From assembly GCA_023846275.1 (NCBI GenBank), contig CM043868.1, positions 5,041,153 to 5,105,152 on the forward strand: DNA of 64,000 nucleotides, read 5' to 3'. The notes below the pieces were generated by a model. The model had not been told where the DNA came from, did no database searches, and saw only the letters and a program-made list of their open reading frames with translations. A program made the position numbers and the translations under genes. This DNA is from Vanilla planifolia. Taxonomy: Eukaryota; Streptophyta; Magnoliopsida; Asparagales; Orchidaceae. Shown piece after piece: positions 1-11,639 of the stretch (position 1 is the first letter of the stretch; each line of letters begins with the position of its first letter).

Positions 1-880
1 ATTTATAATATCCTTTCTAATCCAAATAAATCTAAGAGATTTTGACTACATATTTTTATTAATTCTACATTGTGATGTGATATGTCCAAAATTTTTATAA
101 TAGATGCATTTAACATTTTCAACATGTAACATGGCGTAAGCATCATCAACACATGGTCTAAAGAAAGATGTATAATAGTGTTCATGCAAACTTTCAAATC
201 ATTCAATTCTTTAATAAGAATTGTATTCTTAATCATGTTGGCCATTTCATCTCTTACAATTTGACTTTAGGTAGATAATCTAAGTTATTCTTATTTAGAT
301 GTTCACAAAACCCTAGATAGTCTTCATGCTCTTCCTTCAATTTAGTTTATTTAGAAGCTATTATTTATAATTGAGACATACTTTAACATATTATTCTTCA
401 TGACCTATACTAGATGATCAAGAAGAGGATGTAGAATATACCTCATCATCTAAAGTAGAATTTCTTTTCCATCTCTTGGCATGAGAAAAATAAAACTCTA
501 CTTCCTCTCGTTATTAAAGGTGGAGCTTTTTGAATTTCTCTAGGAAATCCTCATCTCCTTCATCCTTTTCCTTTGGTTCTTAAACTTTTCACTCTCCCTT
601 TGTATAGTAGATAACTAAGCTAGATGTGCCTCAGCATCTTGCATTCATGGTACACTAGCTCCTCCAATTATGTCATCTTCACTTTTGATTTTCTCTCCTT
701 ACTAAAACTTATTCTTGCACCACACTAGTTATACATTCTAGATAAATTTTTTCATATAAAGGCTATGTGAAATTGGGTTTACCTATTGAACACTTATTAT
801 GAGTGGTTATTTTAACTTTAAGTTAGTTTGAGAGGAGTTTAGAGGTAAAGGTTTCATTTAAAAATCAAGATAAATTATTT
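1..880. other. AT-rich DNA without a recognised gene
   Basis: I see no recognisable coding signal here. An open frame on the minus strand at 3-245 is short, resembles no family I know, and runs off the window edge. The last part may be the damaged upstream portion of the LINE that becomes recognisable from about 880, but I could not confirm that. Confidence 0.4.
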
Positions 881-1810
881 GTACCAACAACACACCAATG
901 AAGGTCTCTCTTTTAAAGAAGAGGATACTCAACAACTTGCTACCTTTCTCAAAAATGTCATGTATCTTGTTGATAAATGCCCATTTTTTCTAAATGTGAT
1001 ATATAGAATCATGCTTTTGTGGGCTATGCTCAAGAAAGCCAAATATGGAATTATTTAACAAGTCACTTAGATATTTAGGAAATGCAATTCAACACCATTT
1101 AGAAAAAGATCAAGCATTGGTGGAATTGTGGCTTTACAAATTCTATAAGAAGAAAAGTTATTCATTTGCTACCATCTCTCATACTCCAGAACATTTGGTA
1201 GGCTCTTAATTTAGAACTATTTAAGGAATGGAATTCATTAGTGAGTAGAATGATCAACAAAGCTCTATTCAATAACTATAGTATATTTTGATGATTCCCT
1301 TAAACTTAAAATTCCCATTAGATTTTCTTTTGATTCAACATGGGATTCTCCTTCTATTAAGAAAATATGGTAAAACATCCAAATTGTGCAATGGAAACCA
1401 CCTCCCAAAATTTTTTTCTAATACTTAATGTCGATGGTCAGCTCAATGTAATCTAGGTTCTACTAATTGTAGCATGGTTATTCACAATTATTTGTGACAA
1501 GCAATCAAATTTTTCTCTATATTCATTGCAAATAAATTAAACATTGTAGTGGAAGAAATGGCTATGTTGTTCAAGTTGTGACTCTATAAAGAAGTGTATA
1601 TTTTCAATATTATTATGGAAAAGGATTGCAAAAGTGTTCTAGATATGATGCACAAAACTGTGACATTCCCATGGAATCCAAAAAATTAGCAAGAAAGGTT
1701 GGACTTGTAGAGTATTTAGTTCTAGCATATTATATGGACCAAAATGTAATGATAAATCACTTGATCCAATTAGAAAATTCCAATCTTCATTTAATCTTCA
1801 ACCTATAGCA
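880..1810 (+). pseudogene. LINE (L1-type) ORF2 3' remnant: zinc-binding region and RNase H
   Basis: This is the C-terminal part of a plant L1-type LINE ORF2, broken by stops and frameshifts. Around 905-1080 the translation reads like the reverse-transcriptase zinc-binding region, with RILNNLLPF followed by an IESCF motif. From about 1380 an RNase H-like domain follows: a W-K-P-P-P start, a stretch ending VIHNYL, then IANKLNIVVEEMAMLF, which matches the plant LINE pattern VIRDH...AEAMALLFGL. An open frame at 1626-1808 carries its end (QKLARKVGLVEYL), where family members continue into the HIFREGN-ADxLAN motif. The endonuclease and reverse transcriptase core are not visible upstream. It cannot encode an active protein. 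A related LINE lies antisense at 19.7-25.2 kb. Confidence 0.62.
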
Positions 1811-2598
1811 AATCCTAAATATGTGTAAGGTTCTTATCAAGTTTGATGAAACCAATATCCTTATATAAGAATAACACACATATAGAAACCAACTTAGCTA
1901 GTTGTGTAGACTCTTTTAGGTAATCATAATATAATTGTATCATGCAAACAAAGTGCTATAATCATTTTTTACATGTCATAAAGTTACATTTTAGAAACAG
2001 AAGGGCTACCTCACTAGAGATTGATGACTACAAGAAAGAGGTGGAGTCAACCATTAATGTTATAAGCTCCTCTTTTTTTGGTTCTTCTTTTATTCTTTTT
2101 CAACCAAGAGCTCTTTGTTCCTCATTCTTACATGCACCATCTCATTCTTTAAGAGCTCACCTAGTAACTCACAGAGTGATAAAATTGATACATCTTTTGT
2201 GGCCTTTATCATAATAACAATAGATCATATTGCTATGAAAGTACCCTTAATATCTTTTGCATCTATTCAACAATAAAGAATTTTCAAATTAGATAGACCA
2301 TTATCAATATTAATAAGATGAATAAATGTAAATTTAAATGACACATAAGGGTTCATCTAAAATAATTCATAGTCATGGATCAGCATACTTATCTCAGTTT
2401 CCTCCACTTGGGAGGTTCCCTAATAGATATCCCATGATTGCAAATCAATCAACTTAAGAAACATGAACATCTGATTCTTCTAGCACAAATAATATTCACT
2501 CTTAAAAATGGGATGATGACCCCTTGTAAGGTGTGAAAAATGCTTGATAAAACTATCCTTGAGCATTTTATCTTAAGTTTTTTTCTTAACAAAATTGT
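1811..2598. other. No clear gene; probable internal edge of a minus-strand copia element
   Basis: An open frame at 1942-2214 (+) is not recognised and probably arises by chance. The stretch lies on the internal side of the minus-strand copia primer site at about 2599-2617, so it may be the decayed start of that element's internal region. No gag motif could be read. Confidence 0.35.
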
Positions 2599-3400
2599 AG
2601 CTGTAATACCATTTGTTGAATTTAGTGCAGGTCAAATACTACAATAGTGGGTTGAATTGTTATATTAAAATCAATGTGAACTAATCAGCATATAAAACTT
2701 GGATACCTTTTTGAAAATTAAGAAAACAACAATATCACTATCAAAGAAAATGGAATAAAAATGTTAATGAAAACTAAGAAAATGAGAGATTATATAAAAG
2801 AATTATTAGGTGTTTTGGACTAAAACTATGCCTACTTCCACACCCAATAAATTGACTAAGCTTCCACTAAGCTACACCCTTTTGTGACACTAGTAAGGGT
2901 AAACCATGTAAAAGAAAGGTGCTCAGATAAGACACCAACAAAAACATCAAAATGATTACAACAAATTAAAATCTATTAAAGCTCTTAAACAACAAAGCTT
3001 ACAATGAAATATACCTTTACTCATTTTAAAAATAATATTTGCACAAATCTAAATGAATAAGAACATTAAAAATATAAGTCAAACAAAGAAAAATATAATA
3101 AGAATAGAGAAAAGTGATTATGAATAGATGGACACTAAAGTAGAAAGAAGGAAAATAACATGCAAATTTTTTCCTTTGTAAATGATTTTACAATATGAAT
3201 CATTAGTCTATTCTCTTCAAAATGTATTATTATTTATACCTTTGAATTGAATAAGTACAAAATTGGAATGGAAACAACCAATTTGTGATTGCCAAAAAAA
3301 TTAAAATAGCTATTATGCCTTTAGGTATTTATTTATATTATTACATTGTAAAGATAATGTTAGGATGATAGGCTTTAAGATAAGATTGTCTCAATAATGT
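2599..3400 (-). mobile_element. Copia-type LTR (minus strand) with primer-binding site at its left edge
   Basis: At 2599-2615 the plus strand reads GCTGTAATACCATTT, a decayed complement of the initiator tRNA-Met primer site TGGTATCAGAGC. LTR-like sequence follows at once (TTGTTGAATTTAGTGCAGG). Near 2815-2855 a segment (GGACTAAAACTATGCCTAC) resembles segments near 61010 and 62900, suggesting one dispersed LTR family. The element would run leftward from here. Its far end near 3.4 kb is a guess, and no partner LTR was found. Confidence 0.42.
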
Positions 3401-6400
3401 GTTGATAAAATTTAGTTATTGAATTACTTTTAGAGATATCATTTAGGTGCAATAACTAACATTAAACTTGTATGGCAAAAGTTCTTGACACAAAATGTAA
3501 GCTATTACATCATCATACTAGACAATTAGTTGGATTGTAAAGTATATTTAGTTCATTTATTATGCTAAAATGGAATGTATAAGTGTGATTACATTGATTT
3601 CCATTATAATATAATTATTTTTAAAGTTCCAAGCTCTAAAAGTATTTTTATATGATGTGATTGTATAAAGATAAAGAACTGTCCAACCAATAATAATTAA
3701 CAAACTCAATAAAAAGGTCATACAAATATGATAAAGTTGTTGTAGTTTTATGACAAAATTATAACAATTTTTAAATCACGTTTTCAGACTATTGTTGAAG
3801 GATAATATATAACAACAATATTGCATGTCTTCATACTATATGATGGGAAACTTATACAAATACATAGAAAAAAGCATGAGCTTTCTTAGTTCGATGTAGA
3901 GTCATATTTATCCAAATTCAAACATCTTAAATGTCAAACTCATTATAGTTCAAGAATAATTGAGATGAAATGTAATCATAAACATGCAAATTTTAATTTT
4001 CATACCAATGATACTTGTAGTAATTTAACACTCAAAATACTTACAAAAATTATAAAGGTTTGATGCCTTATATGAGCACATTCACACTTCATGTTTAACC
4101 AAAAGATAATCACACTTCTACAAAGAGACCATCATACCTATATGATGCTATCATAGTTATAAATACTACTAGTATTATCAACTAGAAAGTATATTTGTAT
4201 AAGTATTATATTTCTCATCATGTTGTACGATCATTAGGTAGTTAAATGTAATGCTCATTTAACTTTGACATCTTCATCCTAAGGGCTTGAGATGAGTCTA
4301 GAGTGATTTATACTAGTGTTAATAAAACTCAAATGCAATTATAATTGACTTAGAATTGAAGGTCAAGAATTTGACATCTATACATGCATGAGAAATAAAG
4401 TCCAAGGTGCCACTTTGCCAATAAGGAAAAATATTTGACATTTTGGCCCAAGATTTGAAAAAAACAATCGACTCTAATGAGTTTAGCAATGAAACAAGGA
4501 ACTTCGTATCATTGCCCCATGATCTACTAGTTGAGCCTTCCTTGAGTAAAGGTCTTTAAGATTCATCCCACTCTAAGTTTCATGTAGCTTGCTCCATATC
4601 AATATTAATTGCTTTCACTATTTAATTCTACATATACACATCTTTTTAATCATCCATTAATAACTAAGCGCTTGGTTTGGTGATCATGAACCTTAAAGAT
4701 GCAACATTATCTTGGATATCATCCATTGAGTTTGGCATTTAATTTTTTTAGCTGGACATATAATATAAATGGGTTATCATATGTCCTCTATTAGAAAAGA
4801 TTTTAAACACCATAATTCTTCTATATTTCTACACAATTTGATTCCTTAACTTCATATGGGTAGAATTCATATGAATCTATATTAATTTCTTATCATAATA
4901 TAAAATTAATTTAATAATATCGCATAAATTTCACTTAAATTCAATCTTAAAGCTTCAAAATTGTGCTTTTCTTAAATGTAAAATCTCTCAAGCCATAAAG
5001 GAATGAATTAAAGTCAAAATTCTAAAAAACCATCATAAAATGCTAACCTTGGAAGTGTACAAGAACTTAGAATACTTTTCATATTCTAGTAATTCTCTTA
5101 CCTACTGCAACATTATTACTTCTTTGTTACTCCTCCATTTTTCCTTCTATAGCAACAAGACATTTTTACAATGAAGCTTGATATTTCTCATCTAGAATTT
5201 TTTCTTCTTTAACCACAATAATCACTCCAGCACTTGCTAAAACTATAACTATGATAATGTCAAGCTTTCTTTCTTCTTTGTTTTTTTCTCAAAGTACCTC
5301 TTCATTTCATTGGTATAATTTTTCTCACTTTCAATTTTCACATCTAATCAAGTACCACTCTGATCAATTATTATTTCTTAGTAGCTTAGGTAGATGACTT
5401 AAAGGTAAGGAAATTCCTTAAATACCCTTATCAATTTGCATGATGACAATTCAATACTTTTATTTTAAAAATTAAAAACAAAATAATTAAAACTTCAAAA
5501 ACTATAATTAGAAAGCCATTAAATTCTTCTCAATGAACTCATAATAAACGATTGAAGCAATAAGGAGCAACTTAAAGATTAAACAATACACATAAGAAAA
5601 AAAATGTAGATGATTGAGAAACCTAAAAAAGAAGCACACAAAAGATGCTCATCAAAGATAATCTTAGCCAAGAAGGGAATATGAGCAACACAAAGATCAC
5701 TATGTATGCTAGGCCTGCAACCTTTTCAATGGCACAAAGATATAGTACTTACAAAGGACTTATATGAACCAATCTAAATAAAGAAAATAATAAAGTAATA
5801 AATGGGCATAGATTGAAATCATTAAAAAAAACCTTTACTAAGCCTCATAAAAAACCAAAATAATGAAGTAGTTACATGCTAAAATGGTGATGTCACACAA
5901 TTGAAGATAATTAGCATGGTGTCTCTTTGCTTTGCCTTATAATCCTCTCTCAACACCAATGTCTCGACAAATCAGCGTGTTAGAGTTCTTACTATGATCC
6001 CCTTCAGACCTCAACAAAACAATACAATAGTGGGCATTTTACTCATGCCAACATCATCATTTCTGAAGACTAAACCCATCACTTTTATAGAGATTTAAAG
6101 CATAAAAATAAAATAAAATATTAACAAAGATAATAAAAATGCAAAAATTGTAGTCAAAATCTATTGCAAAAAAACATTCTAAAGACCTATTATTTGAGTT
6201 TAAAAAATCTATTTTCTAAAAAGTAGTTCTTTTAGTTTAGCAACTGAGTTTGCATGGGTTGTCAATGGATGGATTAAGGTCAATGTTTTACAAGTTGAGT
6301 TAGTGAATTGGCACAACATTGATGGATCTTTGTGAGTTTTTGGGTCATGCAAATTATTGTACTGATGGATCAGGCTTGAAGGTTGACATAGCATCAACGG

Positions 6401-6949
6401 ATCTATTTTTGTTGATGGTTCAAAAGTGGGTCAACATGTAACGGATCAATCGCGATGTCAAGTTTGGCCAGCGTGAGCAATGAAGGTGGCAGTGAACTGC
6501 ATAGCTAGCATTCTAATGTGCCATTTTTTTGTTTCTTTATGTGCTTCCAATGCTACCTTTGTGTCCAAAAAATGTAATTTTAGGATTCTTAACTCCACAC
6601 ATGAAGCATATACATCTTGATTGTTTGAAAGTATAGAAGTGTTTGACTCTCTCTTGTGGGTTGAATATCTTGATAAGTTTCCTCACAAATTGTCTCAAAG
6701 TAGGAAAAACATGCCTTTGATAATTCAATTACTCTATATATGCTCTTATAAGTCTCTAATATGTCCAAGTTTATTCATTCTAACTTTTACGTTTTGATCT
6801 ATGTATTTTGTTGTCTGATCAGCCTTTCTAACAAAAAAAATACATTTGATAACTCTAGTTTCTTCTTAACATAATCTAGTCATCTAGTACTCTTTCAATC
6901 TGCACACTCTTCTTACTATGCTAGAATGATTTTCGCTTAAGCATGGGTT
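3401..6949. other. AT-rich decayed DNA, no recognised gene
   Basis: No coding family could be read on either strand. Open frames at 6209-6397 and 6537-6728 (both minus) are short and match nothing known to me. The stretch 6258-6450 holds several variants of a TGATGGATC-like word and may be LTR material belonging to the minus-strand gypsy element just to the right. Confidence 0.4.
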
Positions 6950-9480
6950 CACTCAATGAGTGTTGATGTTGACTTAAATGACTTAGTAAGAATTTCAATC
7001 GACTCCTTATAAGTTACCAAATCTGAGACATTGAAGGAATTTCTAATGTCATAGTCATATTGCAACTCCATAATACATGTATTCCATTCAATCTTTTTTA
7101 AGATTTTAAATGGGCCAATTCATCTTGCATATAACTTCTACAAAGTTCATATTAGGAATCTTTTAGACCTAATTTAGATCATCATGTAATCTCCATCTAA
7201 GAATTTTTTATGCTTGAGATGTCCATCAACAAATTTTTCAGATCATGTAATTTTTCTCTTTTAGACCACATTATTAAGATTTATTTGCTCTTTAATATGC
7301 TTATGGATCTCCCTTATTTTTTGTGTAAATTCTTGTGCAGACATGGATGTGCATGCTTGAACAAATTATGTCAATTATGCTACGAGGTTTAGCTTTGTCA
7401 TAGGCTTCAAATGAGCTCATTTTTAAGGACCTATTAATAATACTATTATAGGAATGCTATGTACATGGTAAAATAAGATCCCAATTCTTTATGTTTTCTC
7501 TTACCAAAAAACATAATAGATTCTTGGGCTAAAATTTACTATATCATCAATTTTGAGGGTCTAGGAATATGAGAATTTTAACTTTTTTTAACATAATGTG
7601 CCAAATTCTTCTCTAAAAGTATGAATTGAAATGATGGTCTTTATTTATGATTATTGTTTTGGGCAATGTATAAACCCTCACTTTATTAAAGAATAATTGA
7701 GTGATGTGTGAGGCATCAAATGTTTTGAAGCATGAGATACATCTAGCCATTTTTGTAAATTAATCTAACACCATGATGATAGAGTCATGCAAAGGGTTAT
7801 TGGTAACCCAAGGAAAAAATCCATACTAAGGTCCTCTCATGGTGGTAACGATATAGGCAATCATGCATAGGGTCCAATGTTTTTGTTCCAGTGTTTGGTG
7901 ACTAGAAAAGTCTTACACTTATAGACTATTCAAGAAGCATGTCATTTTAATCTTGGCCAATAAAATCTATCTTCAATAGCCACGATGGTTTTTTTTCATC
8001 AAAAATGTCCCACTAGTCCTCTTGTAGTTATCTCCCAAATGAAGAAATCCTGAAGCGATGTCTATGGTATACATAGTTGCTTATCACCAAAAAAGGTAAC
8101 CATCTTTAATCATATAACCATATATGGGCTTAGTTGGATTGATAACTAATTCTTTATAAATGGGTTCAAAGCAAGTTCAATTATGGTAAGATAGAGTTTC
8201 AAAGTTAATGTTGGAGACAAGTAATGTATTAAGTAGGTTCACTGGCCTACTAAAGGAATTTATGACCTTGCATTTTACAACTAGCTTATATTTGAGTATG
8301 AGCTATAGCTTTGAATAATTTTTGGCTGCTTATCATGCTATGGCTTTAACATCTTTTGAGAGTTGAGATATCCCAAAGCCTCTTGATTAGATATGAATTC
8401 TTATGGAAATGTTAACACCTCTAATTTCTTAAGATTTTGATAATCACATGAGTCATTGAAGTTTATATTGAAATAAGTAATCAATCATCTTTTCTAGCTA
8501 AGGACTCATATTCTTACCCTCATGTAAAAAAAAAGTTCAATTAGATAAGTCTAGAAGTTAAAATATAGGTGCTTGTGTCATACTTTGCTTGATTTTCACA
8601 TATTCTTTCTCAACTACAAGGGTTCATTTGAAATATACTTTTTTATACAATCAATTATTGAGGTACTGATGATAATAATGCTCTTAATGAATATCATATT
8701 GAAGGTCACTAGGCCATGAAATCTTTTGATTCATGGATAGACTAAGGTAATGGCCAAATCAGTCATAGTCTTAATCTTGTTAGGGTTAATTAATATGTTA
8801 TTTTCAAGACTATGAAACCAAAAAAGTTCACACGATTTGTAACAAAGGCATATTTTTTGATGTTGGCATAAAAGGGGTTATTCCTTAAGCAAAGACCAAA
8901 TCTTTCTAATGTGTTTTATGAAGTGTTCAAGGGTAGGGCTAATGATTACAATGTCATCAAAGTAAAGCACTATGAATTTACTTAAGGTCAATATTTTTGT
9001 GTCATTATTCTCAAAAATACCTTGGTGTATTTAACAAATTGAAGGGCATGACTAACCACTAGTGTAATGCATTCCTTCTTTTAAAAATATATTTCTCCTC
9101 ACTCCGTAATCAAACCCTAACTTGGAGGTATCTACCTTTTAAGTTAACTTGGAGAAAATAGTAGCTCCACTCATTTTGTCCAACACAATATTGAAGTGTT
9201 TGATAGGAACTTATACCTTATTATCACTATAGATTTCCCATGAACAATTTTTCTAAGGTGCTAAAAGGGTAGGAATGACATAAGGGCTAAGGCTTTCCTA
9301 TATGATGCCTTTATCTAAAACTAATTATACATATTAGGTGAGTTCTTAGAGTTCAGAAGGTTTATCCTATAGTATAGAAAATTTGGTAAGCTAACTCCAA
9401 GTATGAGGTCTATAACATATTGGATCACACAAAAGGTGGCAAGCTTTGGGGTTCCTTATTGAACATATCTAAGAAGCTAG
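6950..9480 (-). pseudogene. Ty3/gypsy chromovirus pol remnant (RT, RNase H, integrase)
   Basis: Reading leftward on the minus strand, the order of a plant chromovirus pol is clear although many stops and shifts break it. At about 9460-9240 comes the region before the RT fingers (SLPPFCVIQYVIDLI, then ESLSPYVIPTLLAP). The RT core follows at about 9200-8860: SGATIFSKL, a catalytic FIVLYFDDIVIISP box, then LYANLKKC-like and NFFGF. The RNase H region lies at about 8700-8200 and is poorly kept. Integrase runs from about 8090: DRFYWPRLK (zinc-finger end), DLSMDFFLGLP near 7830, KMARCISCFKTFDASHI, TLPKTIIINKDHHFNS, and NRSLKMSSFEA near 7400. A C-terminal GPFKILKKI motif sits near 7095. The wording is closest to the Reina/CRM/Galadriel side of the chromoviruses (inference). 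No gag or protease was found upstream. Confidence 0.78.
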
Positions 9481-10123
9481 ATAAAATGGGTTCTATTATG
9501 GAAGGTATTACTATATCAAGTATCTCATTTTAGATTTCTCTTACTACTATAACCTAGCTGGTAGTTTCATTGATAAATTCTTCATCTACTTCACCATGAG
9601 ACATAAGCTAATTTTTCCTATCTGAGGTGATGGCTAACTTCTTCTTAACGAGTTGGTACAATACAAAATTTAGTTTATTCATTTTTATTTTTCATATTGT
9701 TTGATGTACTGATTTGTATAATATGATATTATTTTTATAATTAAATATTTTGATGTGTTTTTGTTGTCATTGCCTTAATCTATGTATTGTATAATAAATT
9801 ATATTATTCTGTTAGAAGTTATCAAGTTTATTTATATCGATAACTAAGTGTGTGTTTAATCAAACTATTCAATCACTAGTACACAACTCATTTATACATA
9901 TAATACTATTCAATCATATGATTATATAAGTTGATCATTTAATGTGTCAATTATAAACCTTGATCCAACTACTCTATTTCATGGTCATATATACAAAGTA
10001 ATCTAATCATACAATACGAAACATATTTTGCATTATATAATCATTGCAACTTTCACCACTTTATAGTTTATTTTTACATTCTCAAGTCCTTATTTCTTGA
10101 ATACTCATTTTTTTATTTTCATG
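9481..10123. other. AT-rich spacer, no recognised gene
   Basis: This lies between the minus-strand gypsy remnant and the 5' LTR of the plus-strand gypsy element. It may hold the lost gag/protease part of the former, but I can read no motif in it. Confidence 0.35.
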
Positions 10124-10620
10124 TGATGTGATTATCTTTAAATAATGTAGTTATAAAATTGAACTAGTAATTGGCTCTTATTCACTAAGGCAAGTTTATA
10201 TTTCAAGGATAAAATATAATAATATTACCATGGTATTATCTGAACAAACATGAAATGTCAAAAAGTTGTATTGAATATTAAAGTAAGCATATCATTAAGA
10301 AGAACTCATTACAAGTAATGTATTAGTTTTTGGTCTAAAATGTTTTAAACATCATGGGAATTATTTTGACTTGAGCAAAGAATATTGAGATTTATAATAT
10401 ATATATATATTGATTATCTAGTGGTCAAAAGCAATCTACCTACCCTTCTATGGAGGGAAGAATTTGGAAGCTCAAGAAGAAGAGAGAAAAAAAATCAAAT
10501 AAAGAGAATAATAATTAAGGAGGTGAGTCAACAATAAGTGTATAAGAAAGAAATCTTAGAGTAAGTTTCAAGTAGGAAAACATACAAGAAAATTTAAAGG
10601 ATGCTTGAATCCTGAAACTT
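10124..10620 (+). mobile_element. 5' LTR of the nested Tekay/Del-like gypsy element
   Basis: Starts TGATGTGATTAT, as does the copy at 14463. Two separate blocks of the window align with it: 14463-14660 matches its left part (TATTGAATATTAAAGTAAG versus CATTGAATATCAAAGTAAG), and 32021 onward matches the rest, joining at AGTTTTTGGTCTAAAA versus AGCTTTTTGGTTTAAAA. A short AT run at about 10397-10411 is the counterpart of a much longer one at 32096. Similarity to the 3' copy can be followed to about 10610; the exact right end and primer site are unclear. Confidence 0.72.
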
Positions 10621-11639
10621 AGTCAACACTAGTTACTTTGAAAACTACTAATTTTGTAGATTTGTGGAAAAAAAATTTTGTTGGCTATAAGAATTTTGAA
10701 AATTAAAGAGAAAGAAAAAGAAGAACCTCTAGGGAATTGGTAGAGGAGGAAGCAAGAAATGTGGTGGGAGATGACCTAAATTCTATACTTAAAGTAGCAT
10801 AAGTGAAATAAACGCTAAGGAAAGGGCTTCTTAAGGTCCATATTGTAAGAAATTTCATAAGGATGATAATATAAGCTTGGAAATGGTTTGAGGTGTTTTC
10901 GTTATCGAAACCTAAGCCACATGACAAGAGGTTTTCTTAATATTAGATCTAGATCTAAGGTTGCTTCTATGTCTTAATATATTCTTTGAAGTAGTGGTAG
11001 AGGAAGAGTTAGTAAGGAAGGAGCAAAACACCTACCATGATGTCATGAAGCTCTAGAAGAGGTTAGCGTTTAGGAAAAGGTGGTCAGTCCTGAGTGTATA
11101 CTATATCCTAGCATGATTCTTTAACTTTCATAAATGTTATTACAAAACACTTTCATTTGAGTATCTTTCTATTTTAGCATTATTTGATTATAGATCATCT
11201 CATTCTTTCATCTCATGTCATTTATATGACAAATCATATCATCTCATCAAATGAACATTGTGTTAATGGTTACACAAACTAATGGTTGTGAAATTAGAAC
11301 TAATAAGTATGTGAAGGGAGACATTGGAATTCTTATAAACAATTCTCTATTGAATTGATAGAACCTCCTCTAGTGGAGTTTGACTTTTTTAGAATATATT
11401 GACTTTATGAACATCAAGTAATTTTGATTATATGGAAAATATGAGAATCAAAGAAGGAGAACAAATTATGTATTATAGAAATGGAATGAAGATTGCTTTC
11501 ATATATGTTCTTAAAGAACAAAGGATGCTAGTTAATTATAGAGGAGGATTTTTATTATTTGTTGAAGTGTTGCATTAAAAGTTTAACTACAAAATATAAT
11601 TATTGTTTAAGAATATATGGACTAGTTTCCTAAAGTGTT
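10621..11639 (+). pseudogene. Gypsy element: gag end and protease remnant
   Basis: This is the poorly preserved stretch between the 5' LTR and pol. Near 11175-11235 it reads LALFDYRSSHSFISCHLYDK, a good match to the retroviral-type aspartic protease of Tekay/Del elements (ALFDSGASHSFIS), with the catalytic Asp kept but DSG changed to DYR. Near 10832 a GPYCKKFHKDDN reading resembles the Cys/His-rich end of gypsy gag, but this is weak because LTR similarity ends not far upstream. The minus-strand open frame at 10703-10927 is treated as a shadow. Confidence 0.5.

Noticed and set aside
1942-2214. 90-codon plus-strand open frame as a possible gene
   Set aside because: It has no usable homology, is low in complexity in its second half, and sits inside likely copia internal DNA.
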